The translations under genes were made by a program, and so were the position numbers. Below the pieces are notes generated by a model, which saw nothing but the letters and a program-made list of their open reading frames with translations, made no database searches and was not told where the DNA came from. A DNA stretch of 64,000 bases from Alkalihalobacillus pseudalcaliphilus (GTDB lineage Bacteria; Bacillota; Bacilli; Bacillales; Bacillaceae_D): the NCBI GenBank assembly GCA_001038565.1, contig LFJO01000006.1:527713-591712 (forward strand), read 5' to 3'. Positions 8,857 through 19,965 of this stretch are shown piece by piece (the first letter of the stretch is position 1; every line of letters begins with the position of its first letter).

Positions 8857-8925
8857 CTAGAATTTATTCTAGCCGCTTCACCAAAAAACGACTAGAGCTT
8901 ATGTCATATTTCATAGCATAAGTTC
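8857..8925 (-). promoter_or_regulatory. Inverted repeats in the region upstream of nupN
   Basis: Two palindromic segments lie 90-160 bp before the nupN start. GAGCTTATG...CATAAGTTC spans 8895-8925 with nearly full complementarity, and the perfect palindrome CTAGAATTTATTCTAG spans 8857-8872. Between them, CTAGTCG and CGGCTAG can also pair. This could be a structured leader or an operator. It does not match the guanine riboswitch found upstream of purE. Role unknown. Confidence 0.4.
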
Positions 8926-9162
8926 TATTAAACCGCTATCATTATGAGCGATGTATAAGTCCCACCGAGTTCAAAATCAAGAGATCAGACTTCTGATGTC
9001 TAGACTCTGAAACGACATAAATATATCATGTTTGCAGTAAATAATAAACTGTTTTCTCGGTATTCATACATTTTTGTCATACTTTATTCTTAAAACGTAC
9101 ATCTTATCGAATAATCTGATTTTACGGTAAATTCTAATAAAACGCGTAGGTCTTTTTCATAT

Positions 9163-9190
9163 ACAAAAAGAACCACGAGTTTTCGTGGTG
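9163..9190 (-). terminator. Probable terminator of the pcrB-pcrA-ligA-camS operon
   Basis: Stem ACCACGA/TCGTGGT (9172-9178 and 9183-9189) is followed on the minus strand by TTCTTTTTG. It is the first good terminator after camS but lies about 430 bp past its stop, with a family C element in between. Confidence 0.65.
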
Positions 9191-9612
9191 TTTTGTATGA
9201 AAGTTTGATGCTGGTACTCATGTGCGGAGCTTTGCTCGCCGCTACCGAAAATCATGCTCCGCGTCCTGCGGGGTGGCGCTGAACTAACTGGCTTCGCCAG
9301 TGGATTTCAGCCCGCCACTATGTCCCGCGGGAGTCTCCGTATGTTTTCGTCCGCTAGGTTACTGTTGATTCATAAGTTCAAAAAAGAAATCCAACACTAT
9401 CCTTTTAAAATGAAAAAGAACAAAGGCAAAGTGAACGGAAATACACCAGTTAAAGAGTCAAACAGCACTTTTACTCTTTATGTTGTTACTTCCCGGCTTT
9501 CCCTACAACACTCGGCACCAATTGAATGAAGTTCCACCAGTCAAAAAGCCAAACACCGCTTTCATCTTTGCTGGTGGAGAAGCAACTATGCTCCGCCATC
9601 GTTGTGTGATGC
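9190..9612. repeat. Dispersed element C, copy C1
   Basis: Starts TTTTGTATGAAAGTTTGATGC, as do C3 and C4. It has three hairpin blocks. First, GCGGAGC...CCGCTACCGAAAAT...GCTCCGC. Second, a long interrupted stem, GCGGG-GTGGCG-CTGAA...TTCAG-CGCCAC-CCCGC. Third, CACCAG...CTGGTG near 9536-9588. Blocks one to three recur in the same order in C2 and partly in C3 and C4. A 91-codon open frame at 9254-9529 has no ribosome binding site and is not conserved between copies, so I do not call it a gene. Confidence 0.8.
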
Positions 9613-9617
9613 TTGTC

Positions 9618-10841
9618 CTATTGGTTGATGTGTAGTTCTGGTTCTGAGTTAGGACTTCTAATGATCATTGCTTCTTGTTTTCCACTTGCTGATTCTAGAT
9701 AAACATTCACTTTTAAAGATTCCGGAAAACGTTGGGTAATACGACTGGCAATGAATTGAGATATCGCAATAATTTCTGTTTTTCCTTGATACTGTAATGA
9801 CACATCAATCGTCAACTCTTGAAGATTTTCATTATTATAAAAGGCCCTTCCAACTACCCCAACGTAGGTTGAGAAGAAATCTTGAATATCTTCCCTTAAT
9901 AAGTTAAACGCGTCGGCATCGCCACGGACATCTCGGTTTGCTTCTGTGGAAGGGAATAAGTAATACTGTTCATTAATTGTTTGCCAACCCGATAAGCCTC
10001 CATTTGGTTCAGCTTTGGCGTGTGCCACAAAATTTCCCGGAATTGCCGATTGTGGTGGCTGCTCTTGGAACAATGCAAAGACTATAGGAATTTGGTTAAA
10101 AGCTCCGTCTTCACGTCCGTCAGAACGTAAACGTTGTAGAACCTTTTCAGCCGCTTCTTTCCCTTGCTCTAGCACTTCCTCATGATTAAGTTCGTGACTG
10201 AATACATGAAATCGTCCATCTGGAAAAGTAACTCGATATCTAAAGGTATCTTTTAAAGATAAACCAATGACAATACCACCTACCTCGTATTTCCCCTCAG
10301 AACTTTCTACAAGATAGTTATGCTCCAACAAATGAGATAAATAGGAAGGATCTTCTTCTTCACGCCCTCTTGATACTTGGACTATCTCATCCTCAGACAT
10401 TCCTTCCATCTCATTATTAGATAAACGGTCAATCGAAGGGTTCAATCCGTTTGGATTATTTTCCGTTTCTCTACTAATCCAACTTTCCACTTCGGCTTGT
10501 CTTAAAAATTGACCCTCACGAAAAAAGTAGCGTTCACTCGGAAAGAACTCTTGAGCAATTCTTGTTAAACCGAGCTCAAATTGATCAAGATCAATACGAT
10601 TCGCTAATTGGCCTGTTCCAACCCCTCTTGCCTCACCATGTGGATAAGTACCATCGTATAAAATACTACGATAATAATCCTCAGGTGATGATATCGATGG
10701 AATAACACCTACATCAACATCCTCCACAGTCGGGTCGTCTTCAATACTATTATTATCATTAGGCGGTTGTAGGATCGGTAAACAACCACTCAGCACTAAT
10801 AGGATTGTTAACATAAGTAAACCTAGTTTTTTCAACGCCAT
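9618..10841 (-). CDS. camS: CamS-family sex pheromone lipoprotein precursor
   Basis: Secreted lipoprotein of 407 residues. The signal peptide MALKKLGLLMLTILLVLSGC carries the lipobox LSGC and is followed by an acidic linker and the CamS domain with its characteristic YYRSILYDGTYPHGEARG stretch. In enterococci and staphylococci the cleaved signal peptide acts as a sex pheromone for plasmid transfer. In bacilli (YerH) the role is unknown, and nothing here shows pheromone activity. It is the last gene of the pcrB-pcrA-ligA-camS operon, 14 bp after ligA. Confidence 0.93.
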   Translation of the reverse strand: MALKKLGLLMLTILLVLSGCLPILQPPNDNNSIEDDPTVEDVDVGVIPSISSPEDYYRSILYDGTYPHGEARGVGTGQLANRIDLDQFELGLTRIAQEFFPSERYFFREGQFLRQAEVESWISRETENNPNGLNPSIDRLSNNEMEGMSEDEIVQVSRGREEEDPSYLSHLLEHNYLVESSEGKYEVGGIVIGLSLKDTFRYRVTFPDGRFHVFSHELNHEEVLEQGKEAAEKVLQRLRSDGREDGAFNQIPIVFALFQEQPPQSAIPGNFVAHAKAEPNGGLSGWQTINEQYYLFPSTEANRDVRGDADAFNLLREDIQDFFSTYVGVVGRAFYNNENLQELTIDVSLQYQGKTEIIAISQFIASRITQRFPESLKVNVYLESASGKQEAMIIRSPNSEPELHINQ

Positions 10842-10855
10842 TCCTCCTCTCCTAA

Positions 10856-12880
<2,025 letters not shown>

Positions 12881-12894
12881 TCACTTCTTCCTTT

Positions 12895-15138
12895 CTACTG
12901 CTTCGAAATCGGAGCAAATTTGGCAAATAAGCGTTTAATTCCCGTTGGCTGTGGAAAGGCTATATCCAATTCTAAGGAATCATCCTCGCCTCTTGTACTG
13001 ACAACCGTACCTACGCCCCACTTTTTATGATTAGCTTTATCGCCGACTTTCCAACCAAAGGATTCTCCACCTGTTTCAGTCATCTGTGGACGATTCAAAG
13101 TCTGTGTGGATTGTGAAGTTGGTTGTTTTCGTTGCATCGGTCGTGATGTTGACATCCAACTTGGTTGTGTTGGTGCCTCCTTTTGAAGAGGTTCTAGACA
13201 ATTCTCTGGGACTTCTGCAATAAATCGCGACGGCGGATTCGTATTAGTACGGCCAAACATCGTTCGCATTCTTGCATTCGTCATATATAATCGTTTCTCA
13301 GCACGAGTAATCCCTACATAGGCTAAGCGACGCTCTTCCTCCATTTCGTCCTCTTCAAATAAAGAGCGACTATGTGGAAATACACCTTCTTCCATACCAA
13401 TTAAAAAGACAACAGGAAACTCCAAACCTTTAGCTGAGTGTAAGGTCATTAAGGTGATCGCATCTTTTGGCTTTTCTTCTTCTGCTTCATCATCTAATCG
13501 GTCAATATCTGCGACCAACGCTAAATCTGTTAAAAAAGCAACCAGCGATTTATCTTCATTATTTTTTTCGAATTCCTGCGTAACCGTAATGAATTCATCA
13601 ATATTCTCTAGTCGACTTTGAGCCTCAATGGATTGTTCATTTTTCAGCACATCTCGATAACCTGTTTTTCCCAATAAGTCTTCAACAAGCTCTGTTATCG
13701 ATAAGTAATCCTGCATTTGAATCCAATGACCTAATTGCTCACTAAATTCCCTTAATTTCGTTACCGCTCGTGCTGACAATCCCGTTTGTTCCACTTCTTG
13801 TAAAGCAGAGAAAATCGATAAACCATTTTGAATTGCATAAGTAGCGAGCTTATCAACTGTCGTTGCACCAATACCACGCTTAGGGACATTTATAATTCTT
13901 CTTAAACTAATATCATCATCTGGGTTAGAAATTAAACGTAAATAAGCTAATACGTCTTTGATTTCTTTCCGATCATAGAACTTCGTCCCGCCAACAATGT
14001 TGTAGTCCAGGTTCGATTTCACAAAAAATTCCTCAATTACACGAGATTGAGCATTCGTTCGATATAAAATAGCTACATCCGAGTAGGAATATCCTTCCTC
14101 TCGCGTTGCCTCTTGAATCCTTTCAACGACAAATTGAGCTTCTGCTTGCTCAGTATCTGCCGCAAAATACAAGATTTTTTGTCCTTCATCATTTTCAGTC
14201 CATAAATTCTTAGGCTTTCTATTACGGTTGTTGGCAATGACTTCATTTGCCGCTTGAAGAATCGTTTTTGTTGAACGATAATTTTGCTCAAGTAAAATGA
14301 CTGCTGCATTCGCATAATCCTTTTCAAACGATAGAATATTCGCGATATCAGCACCACGCCAACGATAGATTGATTGGTCGGAATCCCCGACGACACATAA
14401 ATTTTCATATTTATCACTTATCATTTTGACGAGCATATACTGGGCTCGGTTTGTATCCTGATACTCATCAACAAGGATATATTGAAATTTACGTTGATAA
14501 AACTCCAGCACTTCAGGTACAAGCTTAAACAAGTCGATCGTTTTCATGATTAAATCATCAAAGTCCATCGCATTGTTACTCTTTAACCGCTTTTGATACT
14601 CAGTATATACATCAGCAGCGACTTGCTCATACATTTGCGTTGCACTTGCTTCAAATTCCTTAGGTTTTGTTAATTCATTTTTGGCACTGCTAATTGTTCC
14701 AAGAATACTTCTTGCATCAAACTTCTTAGAATCAATATTTTTTTCTTTTAAAATTTGTTTAATTAATGAAAGCTGATCCGTCGAATCTAGAATCGTAAAG
14801 TTTCGACTATAACCGATACGATCTACATCTCTTCGTAAAATCCGTACACACATCGAGTGGAACGTTGAAATCCAAATATCTTCCGCGACAGGTCCTACTA
14901 ATTGTGCGACTCGATCCTTCATTTCTCTTGCTGCCTTATTTGTAAAGGTAATCGCTAAAACATTCCAAGGTGCAATTCCTTTCTCACGTAAAAGGTAGGC
15001 CACTCGGTGAGTAAGCACACGAGTCTTTCCACTACCCGCACCCGCCATTAGAAGTAGGGGACCTTCTGTATGTTTTACCGCTTTTCTTTGCTCTGGATTT
15101 AAACCCGACAACATTTTCTCAATGATTTTCTCTTGCAT
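12895..15138 (-). CDS. pcrA: ATP-dependent DNA helicase PcrA (UvrD/Rep family)
   Basis: 3'-5' superfamily 1A helicase of 747 residues, needed for repair, for removing RecA and for plasmid rolling-circle replication. Seen: Q motif LNPEQRKAV, Walker A AGAGSGKT, motif [10 protein letters not shown], motif [17 protein letters not shown], motif IV QNYRST, motif [11 protein letters not shown] and motif [13 protein letters not shown]. The C-terminal segment [17 protein letters not shown] is the RNA-polymerase-binding Tudor-like domain of PcrA. The ATG at 15138 was chosen because a GGTGGTGGCGG stretch precedes it. An upstream TTG is in frame but has no ribosome binding site. Confidence 0.98.
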   Translation of the reverse strand: MQEKIIEKMLSGLNPEQRKAVKHTEGPLLLMAGAGSGKTRVLTHRVAYLLREKGIAPWNVLAITFTNKAAREMKDRVAQLVGPVAEDIWISTFHSMCVRILRRDVDRIGYSRNFTILDSTDQLSLIKQILKEKNIDSKKFDARSILGTISSAKNELTKPKEFEASATQMYEQVAADVYTEYQKRLKSNNAMDFDDLIMKTIDLFKLVPEVLEFYQRKFQYILVDEYQDTNRAQYMLVKMISDKYENLCVVGDSDQSIYRWRGADIANILSFEKDYANAAVILLEQNYRSTKTILQAANEVIANNRNRKPKNLWTENDEGQKILYFAADTEQAEAQFVVERIQEATREEGYSYSDVAILYRTNAQSRVIEEFFVKSNLDYNIVGGTKFYDRKEIKDVLAYLRLISNPDDDISLRRIINVPKRGIGATTVDKLATYAIQNGLSIFSALQEVEQTGLSARAVTKLREFSEQLGHWIQMQDYLSITELVEDLLGKTGYRDVLKNEQSIEAQSRLENIDEFITVTQEFEKNNEDKSLVAFLTDLALVADIDRLDDEAEEEKPKDAITLMTLHSAKGLEFPVVFLIGMEEGVFPHSRSLFEEDEMEEERRLAYVGITRAEKRLYMTNARMRTMFGRTNTNPPSRFIAEVPENCLEPLQKEAPTQPSWMSTSRPMQRKQPTSQSTQTLNRPQMTETGGESFGWKVGDKANHKKWGVGTVVSTRGEDDSLELDIAFPQPTGIKRLFAKFAPISKQ

Positions 15139-15191
15139 ATCCGCCACCACCAAACATATGTTCTTATTTATATCATAATGTGTTTACGTAT

Positions 15192-15887
15192 TTATTGCAA
15201 TGCACCTTTCACAGCTGCAACCGTACTTAAAGCCTTGTCAAAGTCATCGTAAATTAAATTGCCAACAACGATCGTATCTGCATAGGCAGCCATTTGTTTG
15301 GCTTGCTCTTCCGATTGAATACCACCACCATAAAATAGCTTCGTCTGATCAAGGACAGCCGACACTTGCTTAACCGTATCAACGTCACCATACATACCAC
15401 TGTACTCTAAATAAAAGACTGGAAAATGATACAGGTGCTCTGCCATACGTGCATAAGCTAAAACATCATCTTGATCCATTTCAGTATCTGCTTCGGTTAA
15501 CTCAGCAACTTTCGAATCAGAATTAAGAACACAATATCCTTCCATAACGACTTCTTCCCAATTCATAATCGCTCCATATTCTTTAATGGCCTGATGATGT
15601 TGACCTAATATCCATTCACGCTTTTGACTATTCATCACAGACGGAATAAAAAAGTAATCACATCCTGGAGTAATCGCCTCAACGTTAGATACCTCTAATG
15701 CACAGGAAATGGCGTACCTTCTAACCTTCGCCATTAATTGTAACGTATTATCTAGTGTTACACCGTCTGTTCCACCGATAATAATTCCATCTGTCCCTGA
15801 TTCGCAAATTGCTTCTATTTGTTCATCCGTTAACTCTTTATTAGGATCTAACTTAAACACATGACGCCACTCGTGAAATTCTAGCAT
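15192..15887 (-). CDS. pcrB: Heptaprenylglyceryl phosphate synthase PcrB
   Basis: Couples a heptaprenyl diphosphate to glycerol-1-phosphate to make an ether lipid, as B. subtilis PcrB does. TIM-barrel protein of 231 residues with [17 protein letters not shown] near the start, [13 protein letters not shown] (phosphate binding) and YLEYSGMYG and [12 protein letters not shown] in the second half. It is the first gene of the pcrB-pcrA-ligA-camS operon. Confidence 0.95.
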   Translation of the reverse strand: MLEFHEWRHVFKLDPNKELTDEQIEAICESGTDGIIIGGTDGVTLDNTLQLMAKVRRYAISCALEVSNVEAITPGCDYFFIPSVMNSQKREWILGQHHQAIKEYGAIMNWEEVVMEGYCVLNSDSKVAELTEADTEMDQDDVLAYARMAEHLYHFPVFYLEYSGMYGDVDTVKQVSAVLDQTKLFYGGGIQSEEQAKQMAAYADTIVVGNLIYDDFDKALSTVAAVKGALQ

Positions 15888-16041
15888 CTAATCTCCTACT
15901 TCCCCTACAATCTTCTTATCCATTCTCACCAATAAAATAAGACTTATTCTGTTCGTCATTATACCAAAGATAGTAGGAAATGTCGTCGCTCTCCTTCAGT
16001 TAAATGTTGACCAAATTGTAGAAAACAATGGGATTTTAGTG

Positions 16042-16078
16042 CCGAATAATTGGACGATGCACATATTCGGTTTTTATT
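16042..16078 (+). terminator. Orphan terminator-like hairpin
   Basis: CCGAATA (16042-16048) pairs with TATTCGG (16064-16070), followed by TTTTTATT on the plus strand. No plus-strand gene lies upstream. It may be a relic or belong to the adjoining repeat material. Confidence 0.4.
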
Positions 16079-16165
16079 ACGTACGGAAGTTAGCACTGAT
16101 GCTCAATAAAAGTTGACTTCTTGTTTTTGTTAATGCACGTGCAGAGGTAAACAGCCTTGCGCTTC
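16076..16165. repeat. Remnant of a family C element end next to array A2
   Basis: GGAAGTTAGCACTGATGCTCA matches the left end of C3 (GAAAGTTAGTGCTGATGCTCA) with few changes. GTGCAGAGGTAAAC further on resembles ATGCAGAGGTTTAC at 19177. Array A2 follows within 40 bp. Confidence 0.6.
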
Positions 16166-16194
16166 CGCCGTATTGTATTCCTCATACTTATTGC

Positions 16195-16365
16195 TTCATC
16201 GCTGCGTATTTTCGTTTGCATCGCATTAAAATCCCTTTGCTTCATTGCTGTGTATTTTTCTTTTGCCCGCATTGAATATTCTTTTTTCTGCTTCTTTGCT
16301 ACGTATTATCATTTGCTCCGCATTGAATATTCTTTTCTCTGCTTCATTGCTGAGTATTTTTTTAT
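16195..16365. repeat. Tandem array A2, 46-51 bp unit, about 3.5 copies
   Basis: Units open with GCTGCGTATT, GCTGTGTATT, GCTACGTATT and GCTGAGTATT at 16201, 16247, 16298 and 16349 (periods 46, 51, 51). Each contains CGCATTGAATATTC or a variant. The start of the unit is the same as in array A1 at 1131-1312, so the two arrays are divergent members of one family. No gene is supported here. Confidence 0.75.
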
Positions 16366-16423
16366 CAACTGTCCTTTACTTTTTCCCGTTTCATTGAATT
16401 CAATCTTTCACTCTATTTAGACA

Positions 16424-16456
16424 TAAAAAAAGCCCTGCCATTTGAGTAGCAGGGGT
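16424..16456 (-). terminator. Terminator of the nitroreductase gene
   Basis: GCCCTGC (16432-16438) pairs with GCAGGGG (16449-16455), followed on the minus strand by TTTTTTT. Confidence 0.85.
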
Positions 16457-16482
16457 ATCTTATTCTTTTCTTATACTCAGTA

Positions 16483-17058
16483 CTATTTATTAATAACGAC
16501 CAATTTATCTTCAACCATTGTTCTTTTTTTGGCTTTTGGAACAATATCATAATAGCCAATATGAAGAGTGGCAACAATCTTCTCCCCTGGTTTGACACCT
16601 ACAGCTTCTCGAAAACTAGGATCTAGATTATATGCATTGGTTTTCCAACAAACGCCCATTCCTTTTTCCCATGCCAATAGTTGAAAGTTTTGTACCATCG
16701 CTGAAGTCGCACACATATCTTCTTCCCACTTTTTTTGTCGAGGGTCCTCAGGCATTACGACTAATAAATGAAGAGGAATATCTTGATAATATTTCATCAT
16801 ATTATCGGCTTTTTTCTCTTTTTGCTCAGTGGTATACGTTTGAATAACAGCATCAGCAAACGTCTTCTTTCCCTCACCTTCAAAGATAATAAACCGCCAA
16901 GGCTCACGTTTTCCATGATTAGGAGCATAGACTGCATCATTTAAAAGGCTGATAACCTCTTCAGTAGGAATCGGGTCTGATTTAAAATCACGAATACTTC
17001 TACGCTCCCTAATTAATGTCGAAAGCGAACTTACTTTATCATTCACTAATACACTCAT
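16483..17058 (-). CDS. Nitroreductase family protein
   Basis: FMN-dependent NAD(P)H oxidoreductase fold, 191 residues. The N-terminal RERRSIRDFKSDPIP is the FMN phosphate-binding RxSxR motif. APNHGKREPWRFIIF and the late WEKGMGVCWKTNAY are typical of the family. The physiological substrate cannot be read from the sequence. The ATG at 17058 has AGGTGGTG 7 nt upstream, preferred over a GTG at 17070. Upstream are a good promoter (TTGCTC, 17 bp, TATACT) and a short open frame that contains a Fur-like palindrome (17074-17120). Confidence 0.88.
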   Translation of the reverse strand: MSVLVNDKVSSLSTLIRERRSIRDFKSDPIPTEEVISLLNDAVYAPNHGKREPWRFIIFEGEGKKTFADAVIQTYTTEQKEKKADNMMKYYQDIPLHLLVVMPEDPRQKKWEEDMCATSAMVQNFQLLAWEKGMGVCWKTNAYNLDPSFREAVGVKPGEKIVATLHIGYYDIVPKAKKRTMVEDKLVVINK

Positions 17059-17073
17059 CTTAAGCACCACCTG

Positions 17074-17115
17074 TTAGCTTTTAATCAAATTTATCTCATC
17101 AATATTGATAATCAT
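17074..17115 (-). CDS. Possible 13-residue leader peptide
   Basis: Reads MIINIDEINLIKS then TAA, with a near-ideal GGAGG 8 nt before the ATG, 15 bp upstream of the nitroreductase start. It lies directly downstream of the promoter-like TTGCTC-17-TATACT. It could be a leader peptide controlling the nitroreductase or simply the arm of an operator: its first codons form the Fur-like palindrome. No family is recognised. Confidence 0.4.
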   Translation of the reverse strand: MIINIDEINLIKS

Positions 17116-17120
17116 TTTCA
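17106..17120. promoter_or_regulatory. Fur-like operator upstream of the nitroreductase
   Basis: TGATAATCATTTTCA differs by one base from the 7-1-7 Fur/PerR-type consensus TGATAATNATTATCA. It lies 15-30 bp downstream of the predicted -10 box, a position suited to repression. If real, the nitroreductase would respond to iron or peroxide. PerR boxes have a very similar sequence (TTATAATNATTATAA), so the regulator is not certain. Confidence 0.45.
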
Positions 17121-17261
17121 CTACCTCCAGTATAAAGTGTTCAAGAACGAAGAGCAAGTTATCCAATTTTTAATAGGATCGATGGTTTTACATCCAATCA
17201 TCTTATATTCACTTACTCATACAACATATTCCCTGTACCCACAAAAAAAGAGAATAGTTAT

Positions 17262-17300
17262 TAACCAAAATTAGCACCTAACCGTAGTTGGTTAGGTGCT
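17262..17300 (-). terminator. Terminator of the adenine deaminase gene
   Basis: AGCACCTAACC (17273-17283) pairs perfectly with GGTTAGGTGCT (17290-17300), followed on the minus strand by AATTTTGG. Confidence 0.75.
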
Positions 17301-17323
17301 GTGTGCTCACATCGAAAATCCTG

Positions 17324-19060
17324 CTATTGAATTGACATATGTTTAAATTCAACGACATTAAACAAGCCAGTATCGGTTAGTTTTATCGCCGGAATTACAG
17401 GCAGTGCTAAAAAAGATAATGTAATAAAAGGATTCCACTTTTCTTTAAATCCTATTTCCACTAACGCTTTGTCAATTTCTTTGAGCTGTTGATAGACTTC
17501 CTGATGCGATTTCAAGCTCATAAGTCCAGCTAATTCTAGTGATAAATCTGCTAGAATTCTCTCTCCATCAACGACGGCAATTCCACCGTTGATTTTTTTC
17601 ATATGCGTAATCGCCGTGTATAGGCTTTGATCGTCTACACCACAAGCAACGATATTATGTGAATCATGTGCAACGGTCGAGACGATCGCACCTCGTTGGA
17701 GCGGTATCCCTTTTACAACACCAAGTCCTATATGCCCCGTCGCGTGATGACGTTCAACAACGACTTGTTTTAATTGGCCTCGTTGATTAGAGCTTAGAAA
17801 ATATCCATTATTTGTATCGACTTCTTCTTGTAAATGTTCCGTTATAATGGAACCTGGTTTTGTAGAAATTACATGAACGGGCTTTCCATTTTCTATTGGT
17901 AAAGCGAGGTCATTCATGGAAAAGTCGGCAAAACGAATACTATCTGTTAAAGAAGCTGGTGGCTGGATAGGTGACCTTAGCTGCTCTATCAGCTTTCCGT
18001 CGCTTGCGACTTTTCGTCCACCAACATAAACATCATCAATGACTAATTGAGTTAAATCACTTATGATCACAAAATTCGCTTCATAACCCGGTGCAATGGC
18101 TCCTTTTTCCTTTAAACCAAAACATTCTGCCGCATTCAAACTTGCCATTTGAATCGCCTGGATAGCGTCGACACCGTGTTTAATCGCTAATCGTATATTG
18201 GCGTCAATACTGCCAAATTCAATGATGTCATCCAAATGTTTATCGTCAGTCGAGAATACACATCGTCTTGCATTTGCCGGAGTTAATATCGGTAATAATG
18301 CTTCTACATCTTTAGCTGCTGTTCCTTCACGCATGAGCAAATACATACCGCGCTGAAGTCTTGCCTTGCCCTCCTCGGCTGTTACAGCTTCATGGTCATT
18401 ACGTATGCCAGCTGTCATATACGTATTTAATCCTATTTCATCTAAACCTGCCGCATGACCATCTATTCCTGCTCCTTCTTTTTTAGCGATCATAAGCTTC
18501 TTAAGCATCTCGTTATCACCTGAAAAAACGGCTGGATAATCCATGACCTCCCCCAATCCATAAACAGCCTGCTCATCAAATAATTGTTCGATTTCATCTG
18601 AGCTTAAAGTCGAGCCGCTGTTTTCAAAAGAGGTTGCTGGAACGCAAGATGGTGCCATCATTTTTACATCTAGGGGAAGATTTTTTGAGGCAGCTACCAT
18701 ATATTGAACAGCCTTTAATCCTCCAACATTTGCGATTTCATGTGGGTCAGCCATCACTGTTGTTATACCTTTTGGCACCACTATTTTTGAGAACTCTTCT
18801 GGTGTTACCATCGCCGATTCAATATGTACATGCCCATCGATAAAAGAAGGTGAAATATACTTTCCCTTTAGATCAAGCAACGTATCTCCATCTTCATAGG
18901 CACCGATTCCGACAATTTGACCATTCTTTATCGCTACATCTGCTTCATATATTTCTAGATTAAAAACATCGATGATTTTTCCATTTTTTAAAATGAGATC
19001 CGCTGGCTCTTTTTTTGCTGAAGCGAAAATTTGTTGTTTATAATTCTCTTCAAAATTCAT
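17324..19060 (-). CDS. ade: Adenine deaminase
   Basis: Hydrolyses adenine to hypoxanthine and ammonia in purine salvage. Amidohydrolase-fold metalloenzyme of 578 residues. The metal-binding motif GHVHIESAM is near residue 75, followed by MADPHEIANV and IDGHAAGLD. A C-terminal region with STVAHDSHNIVACG is typical of bacterial adenine deaminases. The ATG at 19060 follows a TAGGTG motif. The longer open frame has no better site. The product feeds hypoxanthine into the pathway encoded next door. Confidence 0.95.
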   Translation of the reverse strand: MNFEENYKQQIFASAKKEPADLILKNGKIIDVFNLEIYEADVAIKNGQIVGIGAYEDGDTLLDLKGKYISPSFIDGHVHIESAMVTPEEFSKIVVPKGITTVMADPHEIANVGGLKAVQYMVAASKNLPLDVKMMAPSCVPATSFENSGSTLSSDEIEQLFDEQAVYGLGEVMDYPAVFSGDNEMLKKLMIAKKEGAGIDGHAAGLDEIGLNTYMTAGIRNDHEAVTAEEGKARLQRGMYLLMREGTAAKDVEALLPILTPANARRCVFSTDDKHLDDIIEFGSIDANIRLAIKHGVDAIQAIQMASLNAAECFGLKEKGAIAPGYEANFVIISDLTQLVIDDVYVGGRKVASDGKLIEQLRSPIQPPASLTDSIRFADFSMNDLALPIENGKPVHVISTKPGSIITEHLQEEVDTNNGYFLSSNQRGQLKQVVVERHHATGHIGLGVVKGIPLQRGAIVSTVAHDSHNIVACGVDDQSLYTAITHMKKINGGIAVVDGERILADLSLELAGLMSLKSHQEVYQQLKEIDKALVEIGFKEKWNPFITLSFLALPVIPAIKLTDTGLFNVVEFKHMSIQ

Positions 19061-19147
19061 CCAAACACCTACCCGTTTACCTATATTTTTATTATTGTAG
19101 TATGATTTCGCAAAAAAAGCAGTAATCACGTGAGAAAATCAATCTAA

Positions 19148-19226
19148 TTTTATTTGAAAGTTGACTAAAGGCGATATGCAGAGGTTTACTCGCCGCTAGG
19201 TTACTGCTAGTTCTTAAGTTCAAAAA
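19148..19226. repeat. Remnant of a family C element joined to array B2
   Basis: GAAAGTTGACTAAAGGC and ATGCAGAGGTTTACTC match the left end of C4 (55716-55745). CCGCTAGGTTACTGCTAG followed by TTCTTAAGTTCAAAAAG matches C1 at 9349-9387, with the sequence between deleted. Array B2 starts at the next base. Confidence 0.7.
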
Positions 19227-19965
19227 GCTCAGGCTTTCTCCTGCTTTTTCAGCCCGCAACCCCGAGATTCCGCTTTTGCTCGGGCTTTCTCCCTCTTTTT
19301 CAGCTCGCAACCCCGAGATTCCACGTTTGCTCGGGCTTTCTCCTGCTTTTTCAGCCCGCAACCCCGAGATTCCGCTTTTGCTCGGGCTTTCTCCTACTTT
19401 TTTCGCCCGCACCCCCGCGATTCCGCTTTTGCTCGGGCTTTCTCCTACTTTTTCAGCCCGCAACCCCGCGATTCCGCTTTTGCTCGGGCTTTCTCCTACT
19501 TTTTCAGCCCGCAACCCCGCGATTCCACGTTTGCTCGGGCTTTCTCTCTCTTTTTTCGCCCGCAACCCCGCGATTCCGCTTTTGCTCGGGGTTTCTCCTA
19601 CTTTTTTCGCCCGCACCCCCGCGATTCCGCTTTTGCTCGGGCTTTCTCCTACTTTTTCAGCCCGCAACCCCGCGATTCCGCTTTTGCTCGGGCTTTCTCC
19701 TACTTTTTCAGCCCGCAACCCCGCGATTCCACGTTTGCTCGGGCTTTCTCTCTCTTTTTTCGCCCGCAACCCCGCGATTCCGCTTTTGCTCGGGCTTTCT
19801 CCTACTTTTTCAGCCCGCAACCCCGAGATTCCACGTTTGCTCGGGCTTTCTCTCTCTTTTTTCGCCCGCAACCCCGAGATTCCGCTTTTGCTCGGGCTTT
19901 CTCTCTCTTTTTCGGCTCGCAACCCCGAGATTCCGCTTTTGCTCGGGCTTTCTCCTGCTATATTC
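19227..19965. repeat. Tandem array B2, 51-bp unit, about 14.5 copies
   Basis: Fifteen unit starts (GCTCGGGCTTTC or variant) fall at 19227 plus multiples of 51 up to 19941, without a single indel. Variation comes in linked blocks (CAGCCCG versus TCGCCCG, CGCTTTT versus CACGTTT, GCGATT versus GAGATT). Units 19380-19583 and 19584-19787 form a 204-bp direct duplication that differs at one base. Units with CAGCCCG can fold CGGGCT/AGCCCG. Open frames of up to 276 codons on the minus and 234 on the plus strand follow from the period. The array fills the gap between ade and the pdaC-like gene. Confidence 0.95.

Noticed and set aside
8770..9160. Guanine or other purine riboswitch upstream of nupN
   Set aside because: The conserved aptamer core (AGTTTCTACC and the flanking P1) is absent; only generic inverted repeats are seen.
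9254..9529. 91-codon open frame inside element C1
   Set aside because: No ribosome binding site, frame not preserved in C2-C4, composition follows the hairpins.
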